This document shows positions 20,492 through 26,932 of a DNA stretch of 26,932 bases, piece by piece; positions within the stretch are counted from its first letter, which is position 1; every line of letters begins with the position of its first letter. The stretch is taken from positions 1-26,932 of the forward strand of contig DAOTXW010000045.1 of NCBI GenBank assembly GCA_034435035.1, written 5' to 3'. A model generated the notes under the pieces. The model was not told where the DNA came from. It searched no databases and saw only the letters and a program-made list of their open reading frames with translations. The DNA comes from JAHEME01 sp034435035 (GTDB lineage Bacteria > Chloroflexota > Anaerolineae > Aggregatilineales > UBA3940). Both the position numbers and the translations under genes were made by a program.

Positions 20492-21640
20492 TCACCTGCC
20501 CGGCCCGGCCAGCAGCGTCCCGTAGACTTCCAGCGTCGCCGCCGCCGCCGCCGCCCAGGTGAACGCCCGCGCCTGCGCCGGCCCGCGCGCCTGCAGATCG
20601 GCCCGCAGCGTCTCATCGGTCAGCAGCCGCGCCAGCGCCGCCGCCAGCGCCGCCTCGTCCAGCGGATCGACCAGCAGCCCGGCCTCGCCTACCACCTCCG
20701 GCAGCGATGAGGTATTCGCTGCCACCACGGGAACGCCGCAGGCCAGCGCCTCCAGCGCCGGCAGCCCGAAGCCCTCATACAGCGCCGGGTAGGCAAAGAC
20801 GGCCGCCGCCCGGTACAACGCTGGCAGATCGGCATCGTCTACAAAGCCGGTCAGGATCACGCGCCCGGCCAGCCCTGCCCGGGCAGCGATCTCGGCTTGC
20901 ACGCCCTCATAGCCCCAGCCCGGCCCTCCGGCGATCACCAGCGCCGCGGGTTCCTGCAAGGCCGCAAAGGCGCGCACCAGCCGCCGGTGATTCTTGCGCG
21001 GCTGGAGGGTGCCCACCGTCAGCACCAGCGGGCCGGCGGGCAGGCCGTACTTGCGACGCACCGCCGCGTCTTCCTCCGCGTCGCGCCGGGGATGAAAGCG
21101 GGCCGCCACCCCGTGCGGGATGGCGGTGATCTTCTCCGGCGGCAGGCCGTACAGCGCGATCAGGTCGCGGCGCGTCGCCTCGCTGACTGCGATCACATGG
21201 TCGGCGGCGCGGGCCGAGCGCGGCACGACGCGCCGCAGGGTGCCCAGCATGCCGGGCATCGTCTCATCCGGGTGATGCTCAAAGGCCAGGTCGTGCACGG
21301 TGACCACGGAGCGCGTCCCGCGCCGCAGCGGCGGCAGCGCGAAGTCCGTCGCGTGGAACAGGTCGAGCGGGCCGGTCCACAGTTCGACGGGCAGCGGCAG
21401 CCGCAGGCGCTGCCACAGCCGGGCGTGCAGCCGTTCGGAGAGCGCCGAGGGCCGCCACTGGCTCAACAGACCTGGCGCGGGCGGTAGATCCACCCCGGCT
21501 GCCCCGGCCACGAACAGCCGCAGCGCCAGATCGGGCGCCAGCGCGGCCATGGCGCGCACCAGCTCGCGCACGCTGCGCCCGATCCCGGCGGTCTGGTGGA
21601 TCGCCGCGGTGTAGTCGATGCCGATCCGTGGCGAGGTCAT
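20492..21640 (-). CDS. Glycosyltransferase family 4 (GT-B fold)
   Basis: This 382-residue enzyme transfers a sugar from a nucleotide-sugar to a glycan or lipid acceptor. The N-terminal Rossmann half has the Gly-rich start TAGIGRSVRELVRAM and VVTVHDLAFEHHP. The donor-binding half begins VLTVGTLQPRKNHRRLV (about 206-222) and carries the GT4 E-x7-E motif in EGFGLPALE (Glu289, Glu297). The product resembles WbaZ/mannosyltransferase-like GT4 members, but donor and acceptor cannot be read from sequence. There is no membrane segment. Its ATG overlaps the stop of the nucleoside phosphorylase gene by 4 nt (ATGA), so the two are translationally coupled. The reason for that pairing is not obvious. Confidence 0.92.
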   Translation of the reverse strand: MTSPRIGIDYTAAIHQTAGIGRSVRELVRAMAALAPDLALRLFVAGAAGVDLPPAPGLLSQWRPSALSERLHARLWQRLRLPLPVELWTGPLDLFHATDFALPPLRRGTRSVVTVHDLAFEHHPDETMPGMLGTLRRVVPRSARAADHVIAVSEATRRDLIALYGLPPEKITAIPHGVAARFHPRRDAEEDAAVRRKYGLPAGPLVLTVGTLQPRKNHRRLVRAFAALQEPAALVIAGGPGWGYEGVQAEIAARAGLAGRVILTGFVDDADLPALYRAAAVFAYPALYEGFGLPALEALACGVPVVAANTSSLPEVVGEAGLLVDPLDEAALAAALARLLTDETLRADLQARGPAQARAFTWAAAAAATLEVYGTLLAGPGR

Positions 21641-22458
21641 GGCGAAAGCGGCGGACGATCGGGGATGCGCAGGCAGGCATCGATGGCCAGCCAGAACAGC
21701 ATCTCGCGCACCTCGTGGCGCGTCCAGTGGCGGTGATCCCAGGCTTCGCCGCTCAGGTCATCGCCGCCGTACAGCACCTGCCCGAACATCACCCCGCGGA
21801 ACTGCGCACAGGCGAAGAAGCTGGCGGCCTCCATCTCGACCGTCAGGCAGCCCTCGGCGGCGCGCCGCGCGGCCCGTCCGCGGGTCTCCCGGTAGATGGC
21901 GTCGGTCGTCCACGTCTTGCCGGTCACATAGGGGACTCCCCGCGCCGCCAGCGCGGCCTCGATGGCCGCCGCCGCCCCCGGGTCAGGGGCAACCTCGCGG
22001 CCCGGCGGCAGGTAGTGATAGGAGGTGCCTTCGTCGCGCACGGCGGCGGTGGGCACCACCAGATGCCCGACGGCGATCTCCGGAGCCAGCACACCCGCCC
22101 CGCCGCAGGCGACAAACTTCCGGCAGCCCAGCGCGATCACCTCGTCCAGCAGGGCCACCGCCAGCGGCGCGCCCACGCCGGGGTGCAGGAACGCGACGCG
22201 CCGCCCATCCTCCACGGTCAGCTCGTAGACCGGGTGCAGGCCCATCTCCGAATACAGCTTCTTGATCACCCGCGGCTGCCGCGCCTCGACGACCTTCGCC
22301 AGCACCTCGTGGAAGAAGCACAGCACGCAGTGCTCCGGCACCGGCCCTGTCTCCTGCGGATCGCTGAAACTGCCGGGGGCGATCACGGCATCGGGATCGG
22401 GATCGTACTCCAGGATGGGCGCTTCGCTGCGCCCGGAAGATTCCGGGGGAATGGTCAT
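21637..22458 (-). CDS. Nucleoside phosphorylase (PNP/UDP family, uridine phosphorylase-like)
   Basis: This 273-residue protein is of the PNP_UDP_1 fold and splits a nucleoside with phosphate into base and ribose-1-phosphate in the cytoplasm. Family marks are VAFLHPGVGAPLAVALLDE (phosphate region), KFVACGGAGVLAPEIAVGHL, TTDAIYRET, and the ribose-binding GCLTVEMEAASFFACA. A roughly 50-residue N-terminal extension precedes the fold. Substrate preference is unclear, though TTDAIYRET fits uridine-phosphorylase-like members. No Shine-Dalgarno site precedes the ATG at 22458. Instead TATAGT lies only 6 nt upstream, suggesting a leaderless mRNA. It is the first gene of the operon with the GT4 gene. 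Confidence 0.88.
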   Translation of the reverse strand: MTIPPESSGRSEAPILEYDPDPDAVIAPGSFSDPQETGPVPEHCVLCFFHEVLAKVVEARQPRVIKKLYSEMGLHPVYELTVEDGRRVAFLHPGVGAPLAVALLDEVIALGCRKFVACGGAGVLAPEIAVGHLVVPTAAVRDEGTSYHYLPPGREVAPDPGAAAAIEAALAARGVPYVTGKTWTTDAIYRETRGRAARRAAEGCLTVEMEAASFFACAQFRGVMFGQVLYGGDDLSGEAWDHRHWTRHEVREMLFWLAIDACLRIPDRPPLSP

Positions 22459-22464
22459 GCGCTG

Positions 22465-22494
22465 ACTATAGCACGGGCGGATGGCAAGTGGAAA
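22465..22494 (-). promoter_or_regulatory. Promoter for a leaderless phosphorylase transcript
   Basis: On the minus strand TTTCCA (22494-22489), an 18-bp spacer and TATAGT (22470-22465) precede the ATG at 22458 by only 6 nt, so transcription should start at or next to the A of the ATG. Confidence 0.5.
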
Positions 22495-22520
22495 TCACGG
22501 TGGCGCCGGGGCGGCTGTGC

Positions 22521-22526
22521 TACAAT
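22521..22526 (+). promoter_or_regulatory. -10 box for the YkgJ-type gene
   Basis: TACAAT lies 22 nt before the ATG of the 14-codon upstream ORF. No -35 of quality is visible. Confidence 0.35.
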
Positions 22527-22548
22527 CCGCTCCTGGAGGATCGTCCCC

Positions 22549-22593
22549 ATGCGCCCGGCCCGCTGTTCACCCACCCACCACGGGGCTTTCTGA
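22549..22593 (+). CDS. 14-codon upstream ORF coupled to the YkgJ-type gene
   Basis: The peptide is MRPARCSPTHHGAF. GGAGGA sits about 8 nt before its ATG, while the YkgJ-type start has only a weak GGGG. Its TGA (22591-22593) shares one base with the ATG of the next gene (TGATG), so ribosomes finishing here can restart. It may serve only to deliver ribosomes, or may regulate. Confidence 0.45.
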   Translation: MRPARCSPTHHGAF

Positions 22594-22871
22594 TGGACTG
22601 CCGCGTTGGCTGCGGCGCGTGCTGCATCGCGCTGTCCATCTCCTCGCCCATCCCCGGCATGCCGGGCGGCAAGCCGGCGGGTGTGCGCTGCGTCCAGCTC
22701 ACCGACGACAACCGCTGCCGGCTGTTCGGCCAGCCCGACCGACCGGAGGTGTGCGTCCGGCTGCGGGCGCAGCCGGAGATGTGCGGCGACTCCGCGGAGC
22801 ACGCCCTCGCCTACCTGGCCCGGCTGGAGCAGCTGACCCGCCCCGGCAAAACCGGAACAGATGTGCTATAA
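22593..22871 (+). CDS. YkgJ-family Cys-cluster protein, 92 aa
   Basis: This small protein of the YkgJ/CxxCxxxxC (UPF0153) zinc- or iron-chelating type starts MDCRVGCGACCIALSISSPI and continues with PGMPGGKPAGVRCVQL. Further Cys follow in NRCRLFG, EVCVRL and EMCGDS. The Cys spacing is typical for binding a metal or an Fe-S cluster; the biological role of the family is not established. I start at 22593 because relatives begin with M-[DE]-C-R-x-G-C-G-A-C-C. A longer frame from a GTG at 22488 adds 35 residues without family character. Translation is probably coupled to the 14-codon ORF. The stop lies inside the -10 box of the next gene. Confidence 0.8.
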   Translation: MDCRVGCGACCIALSISSPIPGMPGGKPAGVRCVQLTDDNRCRLFGQPDRPEVCVRLRAQPEMCGDSAEHALAYLARLEQLTRPGKTGTDVL

Positions 22872-22872
22872 T
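22867..22872 (+). promoter_or_regulatory. -10 box for the SRAP gene
   Basis: A perfect TATAAT overlaps the stop codon of the YkgJ-type gene, 38 nt before the SRAP ATG. No clear -35 exists, so the SRAP gene may be read both from here and from the upstream unit. Confidence 0.4.
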
Positions 22873-22910
22873 CAACGCATCGACGAGCGCGCCGGAGGGA
22901 GGCGATCAGC

Positions 22911-23576
22911 ATGTGTGGACGTTTCACCCTGACCATCGATACGGGCGGCCTCCAGCAGGCGTTCCCCGGCTTTGCGCCCCCGCCGGGCGGCCTGACCCCG
23001 CGCTACAACATCGCGCCCACCCAGCCGGTGGCGGTGATCGCCAATGACGGCCGGAGCCGCGTCGAGTATTTTGTGTGGGGGCTAATCCCCTCGTGGGCCA
23101 GGGACCCGGCCATCGCCAGCAGGCTGATCAACGCCCGCGCCGAGACACTGGCCGAGAAGCCATCGTTCCGGGCGGCCTACAGGCGCCGCCGCTGCCTGGT
23201 GCTGGCCGACGGCTTCTACGAATGGCGCCGGGATGGCAAAGTCAAGACGCCGGTGTGGATTCATCTGCGCTCCGGGGAGCCGTTCGCCTTTGCCGGGCTG
23301 TGGGAGGTCTGGCACTCGCCGCAGGGGGACGAGATCCCGTCCTGCACGATCATCACCACCGGGCCGAACGATCTGGTGCGGCCGATCCACGACCGGATGC
23401 CGGTCATCCTGCCGCGGGAGCGCTATGCGGAATGGCTGGATCCCGCCGAGCGCCCTGCCGGAGCGCTGGCGCCGCTGCTGGCGCCCTACCCGGCGGAGTC
23501 GATGGCGGCGCACGCCGTTTCGACGGCGGTCAACAACGCCCGGTCCGACTCGGCGGAGATGATCCGGCCGGTGTAG
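22911..23576 (+). CDS. SOS response-associated peptidase (SRAP/YedK/HMCES) family protein
   Basis: This 221-residue protein shields abasic sites in single-stranded DNA by forming a DNA-protein crosslink through Cys2. All catalytic features are present: MCGRFT with Cys2 exposed after Met removal, RYNIAPTQ (Asn33), INARAET (Asn74), GFYEW (Glu104) and PIHDRMPVIL (His160). The length is normal for bacterial YedK. GGAGGGAGG lies about 10 nt before the ATG, one of the strongest sites here. No LexA-type box is visible upstream, so SOS control cannot be claimed. It converges on the HEAT-repeat gene; a short GCGGGC/GCCCGC stem at 23587-23605 lies between them. Confidence 0.95.
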   Translation: MCGRFTLTIDTGGLQQAFPGFAPPPGGLTPRYNIAPTQPVAVIANDGRSRVEYFVWGLIPSWARDPAIASRLINARAETLAEKPSFRAAYRRRRCLVLADGFYEWRRDGKVKTPVWIHLRSGEPFAFAGLWEVWHSPQGDEIPSCTIITTGPNDLVRPIHDRMPVILPRERYAEWLDPAERPAGALAPLLAPYPAESMAAHAVSTAVNNARSDSAEMIRPV

Positions 23577-23653
23577 CGCGGAGGCGGCGGGCTTCCCCGG
23601 CCCGCTGCAGCAGCTCCGGCGCCACCGGGGCAACCTGGCCTCCTGCGCCGGCG

Positions 23654-24868
23654 CTAGCCCGGGGCCCGCAGCAGGGCCGCCAGCCCTTCTACCGCCGATT
23701 CATCCCCCAGCTGACCCAGCGCCGCCGCCGCGGTCCGCCGCACCTCAGAGTCGGGGTCGCCCAGCGCGGGCAGGAGCGCCGACGCCAGCCGGCCCCGCAG
23801 CGATTCGTCGCCAACCTGCGCCCCCATCTCACCGAGTGCCCGCGCCGCCATCCGGCGCGTGACCCTGTCGGGGTCGCCCAGCGCCGCCAGCAGCCCGGCC
23901 TCGATCCCGCCCGACGGATCGGGGCGGCGGCCCAGCCGTCCGAGGGCGCGGCAGACCGCCCGCCGCACAGATGGGCTGGGGCTGCCCAGCAGAGTCAGCA
24001 GCGGCGCGATGGCCTCGCCACTTTCCAGCTTGCCCAGCGCATCGGCGGCGGCTTCCTGCACCTCCGGATCGGGGTCATCGAGCGCCGCCAGCAGCGCCGG
24101 GACGGCCCGGTCGTCCTCGATCTCGCCCAGCGCCCAGGCGGCCATCCGCCGCACGCCGGGGTCGGGGTCGCCCAGACGCTCAGCCAGCGCGGGCATGGCA
24201 TCCGGGTCCTCGATCTGCCCCAGGGCCTCGGCGGCGGTGCGCCGGACATCGGCATCTTCGTCCCACAGGCGTTCGATCAGGCCGGGGGCGGCCGCTTCAT
24301 CGGCGATGCGCGCCAGGGCGCGGGCGACGGCCGCCCGCACGCCCGCGTGCTCGTGCTGCAGAGCATCAATCAGGACACTGAGCGTTTCCTTGCCGGTCTT
24401 ATCGAGCGCATCGGCGGCGGCCTCACGCACCGCGGCGTCGCCATCACCCAGCGCATACAGCAGCGCGTTGGGCACGTCCGGGTGGCGGATGGGGGCCAGC
24501 GCGGCGATGGCAGCGGTGCGGGCAGCAGGGTCGGGGTTATCCAGGGCGGCATACAATCCGGGCAGGACGCGCCCGGCCAGCAGGGGCTGCCGGCCGAACT
24601 GCGCCAGTGCCCAGGCGGCGGCCCGGCGGGCGGAGTCGTCGGGGTCGGCCAGCAGGGCCAGCAGCGGCGGGATGGCGGCAGCGCTGCCGATCTCGCCGAG
24701 GGCCTCAGCAGCGACTCCGCGCACCAGCGGGTCGGGGTCGGCCAGCGCATCGATCAGGGCGGGCGCGGCCGCATCGCCGATCAGCATGAGCGCCTCGGCG
24801 GCGGCCAGCCGCAGCGGGTTATCCTCCCGCAGGCGGCGCAGCAGTTGGGGCGGGGTCGATAGAGTCAT
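23654..24868 (-). CDS. HEAT-repeat protein (PBS-lyase-type repeats), 404 aa
   Basis: The whole protein is a chain of about 12 HEAT/PBS-lyase-like repeats of roughly 31 residues, with a core such as L-x-D-P-D-x-x-V-R-x-x-A-A-x-A-L-G-x-I. Examples are ADPDPLVRGVAAEALGEIG, GDPDPGVRRMAAWALGEIE and GDPDSEVRRTAAAALGQLG. Such solenoids are protein-binding scaffolds. No catalytic domain, signal peptide or membrane segment is present, so the lyase name should not be read as an activity. Near-identical repeats at DNA level make slippage and copy-number change likely. No Shine-Dalgarno site precedes the ATG; a TATAAT 9 nt upstream suggests a leaderless or nearly leaderless mRNA. It follows the MttB-type gene by 50 nt and may also be read from that operon. 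Confidence 0.9.
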   Translation of the reverse strand: MTLSTPPQLLRRLREDNPLRLAAAEALMLIGDAAAPALIDALADPDPLVRGVAAEALGEIGSAAAIPPLLALLADPDDSARRAAAWALAQFGRQPLLAGRVLPGLYAALDNPDPAARTAAIAALAPIRHPDVPNALLYALGDGDAAVREAAADALDKTGKETLSVLIDALQHEHAGVRAAVARALARIADEAAAPGLIERLWDEDADVRRTAAEALGQIEDPDAMPALAERLGDPDPGVRRMAAWALGEIEDDRAVPALLAALDDPDPEVQEAAADALGKLESGEAIAPLLTLLGSPSPSVRRAVCRALGRLGRRPDPSGGIEAGLLAALGDPDRVTRRMAARALGEMGAQVGDESLRGRLASALLPALGDPDSEVRRTAAAALGQLGDESAVEGLAALLRAPG

Positions 24869-24877
24869 GGGCGCCAG

Positions 24878-24883
24878 ATTATA
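24878..24883 (-). promoter_or_regulatory. -10 box for a leaderless HEAT-repeat transcript
   Basis: The minus strand reads TATAAT ending 9 nt before the ATG at 24868, so transcription would start within 0-4 nt of the start codon. There is no clear -35. Confidence 0.45.
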
Positions 24884-24918
24884 ACGAGCCCCGTGCGGAT
24901 GGGGATGGGTCCTGTCCG

Positions 24919-26343
24919 CTAGCCTGCCCCTCTGATGAACGCCTCCCCGCGGGCGATCAGATCGTCGTGATCATCCGGCGCGGGGGCGGAGGCCAGCAGT
25001 TCGCTGGCGCGGTCGCGTACCAGCTGCGTCGCGCTGGGATGGCCATCCTCCTCCCACTTTTCCAGGCTCAGGTGCGGGAACAGCCCGCCGAAGTAGGCGT
25101 GCTTGTAGCGGCTGATGGTGGTCATCGAGGTGAGGAAGTGCCCTTCCAGGGCCATCTCCTGCACGATCTCGTCCACGCCGATACTGGCCGCGTCCACGTC
25201 GAAGCCGCCGGCGAACAGCCGCGCCCGCCCGATCACGTCATCGGCCAGCACCGTGCTGGACGGCGAGAACGCCTTGGAGTTCAGCGTGCTGCCCACAAAC
25301 GGGGCCAGCCCGGCCCGCCCCAGCAGGGCGGTGAGCTGGTTGAGCCAGATATTGCCCGCCGAGAGCGGATCCAGCCCCCAGCCCTCGCCGCTGCCGGATG
25401 TGCCCGCGTGGGGGATGCCGTAGTGGGCCATCATCTCGGCGCAGGCCAGGTTGATCAGGTAAGACTGCGGGTCCAGGAAGTCCACCATCGTCTTCATGTC
25501 GAAGAAGGTTGGCAGGCTGCCCAGGATGATCGGCGCGCCCTCGCGGGCCAGCTGGCTCAGCACCAGCCCGACGAACAGCTCGGCGGTGAGCATCGCCAGC
25601 GCGCCGCCGGGTGTGATCGGCGTCGAGGCCCCGGCCATGCCATAGTTCGAATAGATCAGCGGCATCCCACGCTCGACCGAATCCAGCAGCTTGTCGGCGG
25701 TGCCTTCGTTCAGCACCAGCGGCGTGACCGGATTCAGGTATGGGATGAAGCACGGTTTTTCGCCGGGGTCGCCGTGAAGGGTTTCCAGCAGGCTCAGCAC
25801 GCGCGGAAACAGGTTCTCATCGGAGATCAGCAGTACCAGCGGCCGGGTCGAGTTGGCGACCATCTCCAGCACGGCGTACAGGTCGGCGGTGGTCGGCGGC
25901 AGGTCGCGCAGGATGCCCAGCGTGGAGATCACATCGAAGTTGGGCAGGGCGCTGGCCAGGCGCATCCCCGCCTGCATGTGCCGCCGGGCGAACGGCTCCA
26001 CCCGGTCGGTCTGCGGATCCTGATAGAACAGGTTGGTGACACCCACCCCAAAGCGGGCCGGGCCCTCCCCCAGCGTGAACTGTTTCTCGCCGCGCCGATC
26101 GTAAATATCGATGGTCGCCGGGGCAGCTTCGATAGCCCACTCGATGATGTCGCGCTCCAGGTACAGACGATCGCCCTCGATGCGGACGCCGCTCTTCGCA
26201 CGGGCAAACAGGTCGAGCGCCCGGCGCGAATCGACGCGCACGCCGGCACGGGCGATGATCTGCAGCGCGCTCTGGTGGACGGCGGCGATCTGTTCGGGCG
26301 TCAGCAGGGTCAGGCGCGGCTGGACGTGTTCGGACAGGGTCAT
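24919..26343 (-). CDS. Trimethylamine methyltransferase (MttB) superfamily protein, non-pyrrolysine type
   Basis: This 474-residue protein is a member of the MttB family (COG5598), TIM-barrel enzymes that move a methyl group from a quaternary or tertiary amine to a corrinoid protein. Family features include LTPEQIAAVHQSALQIIARAG at the N terminus, FGVGVTNLFYQD, a GMAGASTPITPGGALA segment, and HAGTSGSGEGWGLDP. The frame runs through without an in-frame TAG, so it is not pyrrolysine-containing; such members include glycine betaine demethylase MtgB. No corrinoid protein or methyltransferase partner gene lies in this window. I start at 26343 (MTLSEHVQP) behind GGAGTGAGGA; the longer frame to 26499 runs through its promoter. 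Confidence 0.88.
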   Translation of the reverse strand: MTLSEHVQPRLTLLTPEQIAAVHQSALQIIARAGVRVDSRRALDLFARAKSGVRIEGDRLYLERDIIEWAIEAAPATIDIYDRRGEKQFTLGEGPARFGVGVTNLFYQDPQTDRVEPFARRHMQAGMRLASALPNFDVISTLGILRDLPPTTADLYAVLEMVANSTRPLVLLISDENLFPRVLSLLETLHGDPGEKPCFIPYLNPVTPLVLNEGTADKLLDSVERGMPLIYSNYGMAGASTPITPGGALAMLTAELFVGLVLSQLAREGAPIILGSLPTFFDMKTMVDFLDPQSYLINLACAEMMAHYGIPHAGTSGSGEGWGLDPLSAGNIWLNQLTALLGRAGLAPFVGSTLNSKAFSPSSTVLADDVIGRARLFAGGFDVDAASIGVDEIVQEMALEGHFLTSMTTISRYKHAYFGGLFPHLSLEKWEEDGHPSATQLVRDRASELLASAPAPDDHDDLIARGEAFIRGAG

Positions 26344-26391
26344 GGGATCCTCACTCCGGGTCGGCAGGTTAAACACAGAGTACCGGCCCCC

Positions 26392-26421
26392 ATTATGCGC
26401 CAGCCGCGCCGGATTTGTCCA
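26392..26421 (-). promoter_or_regulatory. Promoter of the MttB-type gene
   Basis: On the minus strand TGGACA (26421-26416), an 18-bp spacer and CATAAT (26397-26392) lie about 50 nt before the ATG at 26343. Both boxes match 5 of 6. Confidence 0.6.
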
Positions 26422-26454
26422 TCCGGCCCCGGGCGGCGGCCCTGCCGGGCCCGT

Positions 26455-26483
26455 TTGCGGGCAGCCGCGAGCCGGTGTACACT
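26455..26483 (+). promoter_or_regulatory. Candidate promoter of the RNA-binding protein gene
   Basis: TTGCGG (26455-26460), a 17-bp spacer and TACACT (26478-26483) precede a leader of about 120 nt. Both boxes are mediocre. Confidence 0.35.
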
Positions 26484-26520
26484 GTCTGCTTAACCTCATG
26501 AATTACCCTGCCCGGTTCTG

Positions 26521-26554
26521 AAGCGGCCCACAGTCCTTCGGGAGTTGGCCGCTT
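26521..26554 (+). promoter_or_regulatory. Leader hairpin with a CUUCGG cap before the RRM gene
   Basis: AAGCGGCC (26521-26528) pairs perfectly with GGCCGCTT (26547-26554). Inside, TCC-TTCG-GGA (26534-26543) forms an extra-stable UUCG tetraloop stem. The sequence after it, ATTTCATC, is only weakly T-rich. No plus-strand gene precedes it, so it is more likely a leader element of the RNA-binding protein mRNA than a terminator. Confidence 0.5.
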
Positions 26555-26612
26555 ATTTCATCGGTCGTGGGGAGGGTGTTGACGCGGCCTCTTCTGCTCT
26601 GAAAGGATTACC

Positions 26613-26932
26613 ATGGCCAAGAAGTTGTACGTCGGTAACCTCAGCTACAACGTCACGGAGACGGACCTCCGCGGCCTGTTTGGTGAGGTTGGAACTGTTG
26701 TCTCGGCCACGATCATCACCGATCGCGACACCGGGAATTCCAAGGGGTTCGGGTTTGTTGAGATGGAAACGGACGAGGCGGCGCAGGAAGCGATCAACAA
26801 GCTCAACGGTCGCGAGATCGAGGGCCGCACAATCACCGTCAGCGAGGCGCGTCCGCCCCGCGAGCGGGGTGCCGGCGGCGGCCGGGGCTACGGTGGCGGC
26901 GGCGGCTATGGCGGCGGCGGTGGCTACGGTGG
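26613..26932 (+). CDS. RNA-binding protein, RRM domain plus glycine-rich tail, partial at right edge
   Basis: The first 80 residues are one RNA recognition motif: RNP2 is LYVGNL (5-10), and RNP1 is KGFGFVEM (about 44-51) with the two aromatic residues that stack on RNA bases. A Gly/Tyr/Arg-rich tail follows (GGGRGYGGGGGYGGGG) and runs off the window. This layout matches cyanobacterial Rbp and plant GRP proteins, many of which are cold-induced RNA chaperones. AAAGGA lies about 8 nt before the ATG at 26613. The leader of about 120 nt with a stable hairpin fits post-transcriptional control, perhaps by temperature or by its own product, but this is inferred. The repeated GGCGGC codons make tail length variable. 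Confidence 0.92.
   Translation, partial: MAKKLYVGNLSYNVTETDLRGLFGEVGTVVSATIITDRDTGNSKGFGFVEMETDEAAQEAINKLNGREIEGRTITVSEARPPRERGAGGGRGYGGGGGYGGGGGYG

Noticed and set aside
22911..23576. LexA/SOS control of the SRAP gene
   Set aside because: No LexA-type palindrome was seen in the short upstream region; the family name alone does not prove SOS regulation.
23690..24850. Periodic DNA pattern of about 93 nt as a repeat array or attachment region
   Set aside because: The period equals the 31-residue HEAT repeat of the encoded protein, so it is explained by coding.
23075..24862. 595-codon plus-strand frame across the SRAP end and the HEAT gene
   Set aside because: It runs through two real genes, and its apparent repeats (for example Gly/Gln-rich units) only mirror the HEAT repeats on the other strand.
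24967..26493. 508-codon plus-strand frame opposite the MttB-type gene
   Set aside because: Shadow frame with His/Gln/Arg-rich composition, no start signals, and a real family member on the other strand.

Overview
The window is GC-rich bacterial DNA with tightly packed genes, and most starts carry a clear Shine-Dalgarno site. The gene mix suggests a Chloroflexota bacterium, most likely Anaerolineae-like: stacked MacB-type permeases, a TGS-plus-uridine-kinase nucleoside kinase, MshD-like double-GNAT proteins, a pyrrolysine-free MttB homologue, a GH116 glucosidase, a PTPTP tail on a secreted protein, an RRM/glycine-rich RNA-binding protein, and G/C-box palindromic intergenic repeats. This is inference from gene content; there is no rRNA or other phylogenetic marker here.

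Layout. 1-472: the end of a decayed transposase-like HTH reading frame and a cluster of palindromic repeats. 473-922 (-): a deazaflavin-dependent nitroreductase-family gene whose last 21 codons lie beyond an in-frame TGA. 1169-2956 (+): a small unknown protein, a Lys/Ala-rich histone H1-like protein and a papain-fold-like cysteine-peptidase-type protein. 3028-7771 (-): an export module made of a double-length MacB/FtsX permease with its own promoter, then an operon of TrmB-type regulator, ICMT-type methyltransferase and ABC ATPase, with a near-consensus promoter and a 26-bp palindromic operator. 7970-11047 (+): a nucleoside kinase and a membrane-embedded site-2 protease with CBS domains. 11190-12247 (+): an unknown membrane-anchored protein followed by a decayed paralogue that has lost its middle and shifted frame. 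12556-15779 (+): a GH116 beta-glucosidase-like enzyme and a secreted Cys-containing protein.

15800-20409 (+): a TTGACA promoter, a 31-codon ORF with a strong ribosome-binding site and two strong intrinsic terminators, then four consecutive double-domain GNAT acetyltransferases. This is the most system-like part of the window: either an attenuated leader controlling a duplicated acetyltransferase array, or a free-standing small-peptide/small-RNA gene beside it. 20492-22458 (-): a two-gene operon of nucleoside phosphorylase and GT4 glycosyltransferase, apparently from a leaderless transcript. 22593-23576 (+): a YkgJ-type Cys-cluster protein translationally coupled to a 14-codon upstream ORF, and an SRAP/HMCES abasic-site crosslinking protein. 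23654-26343 (-): a HEAT-repeat protein (probably also leaderless) and an MttB-superfamily methyltransferase. 26613 to the right edge (+): an RRM RNA-binding protein behind a roughly 120-nt leader with a CUUCGG-capped hairpin.

No tRNA, rRNA, CRISPR array or intact mobile element was found.
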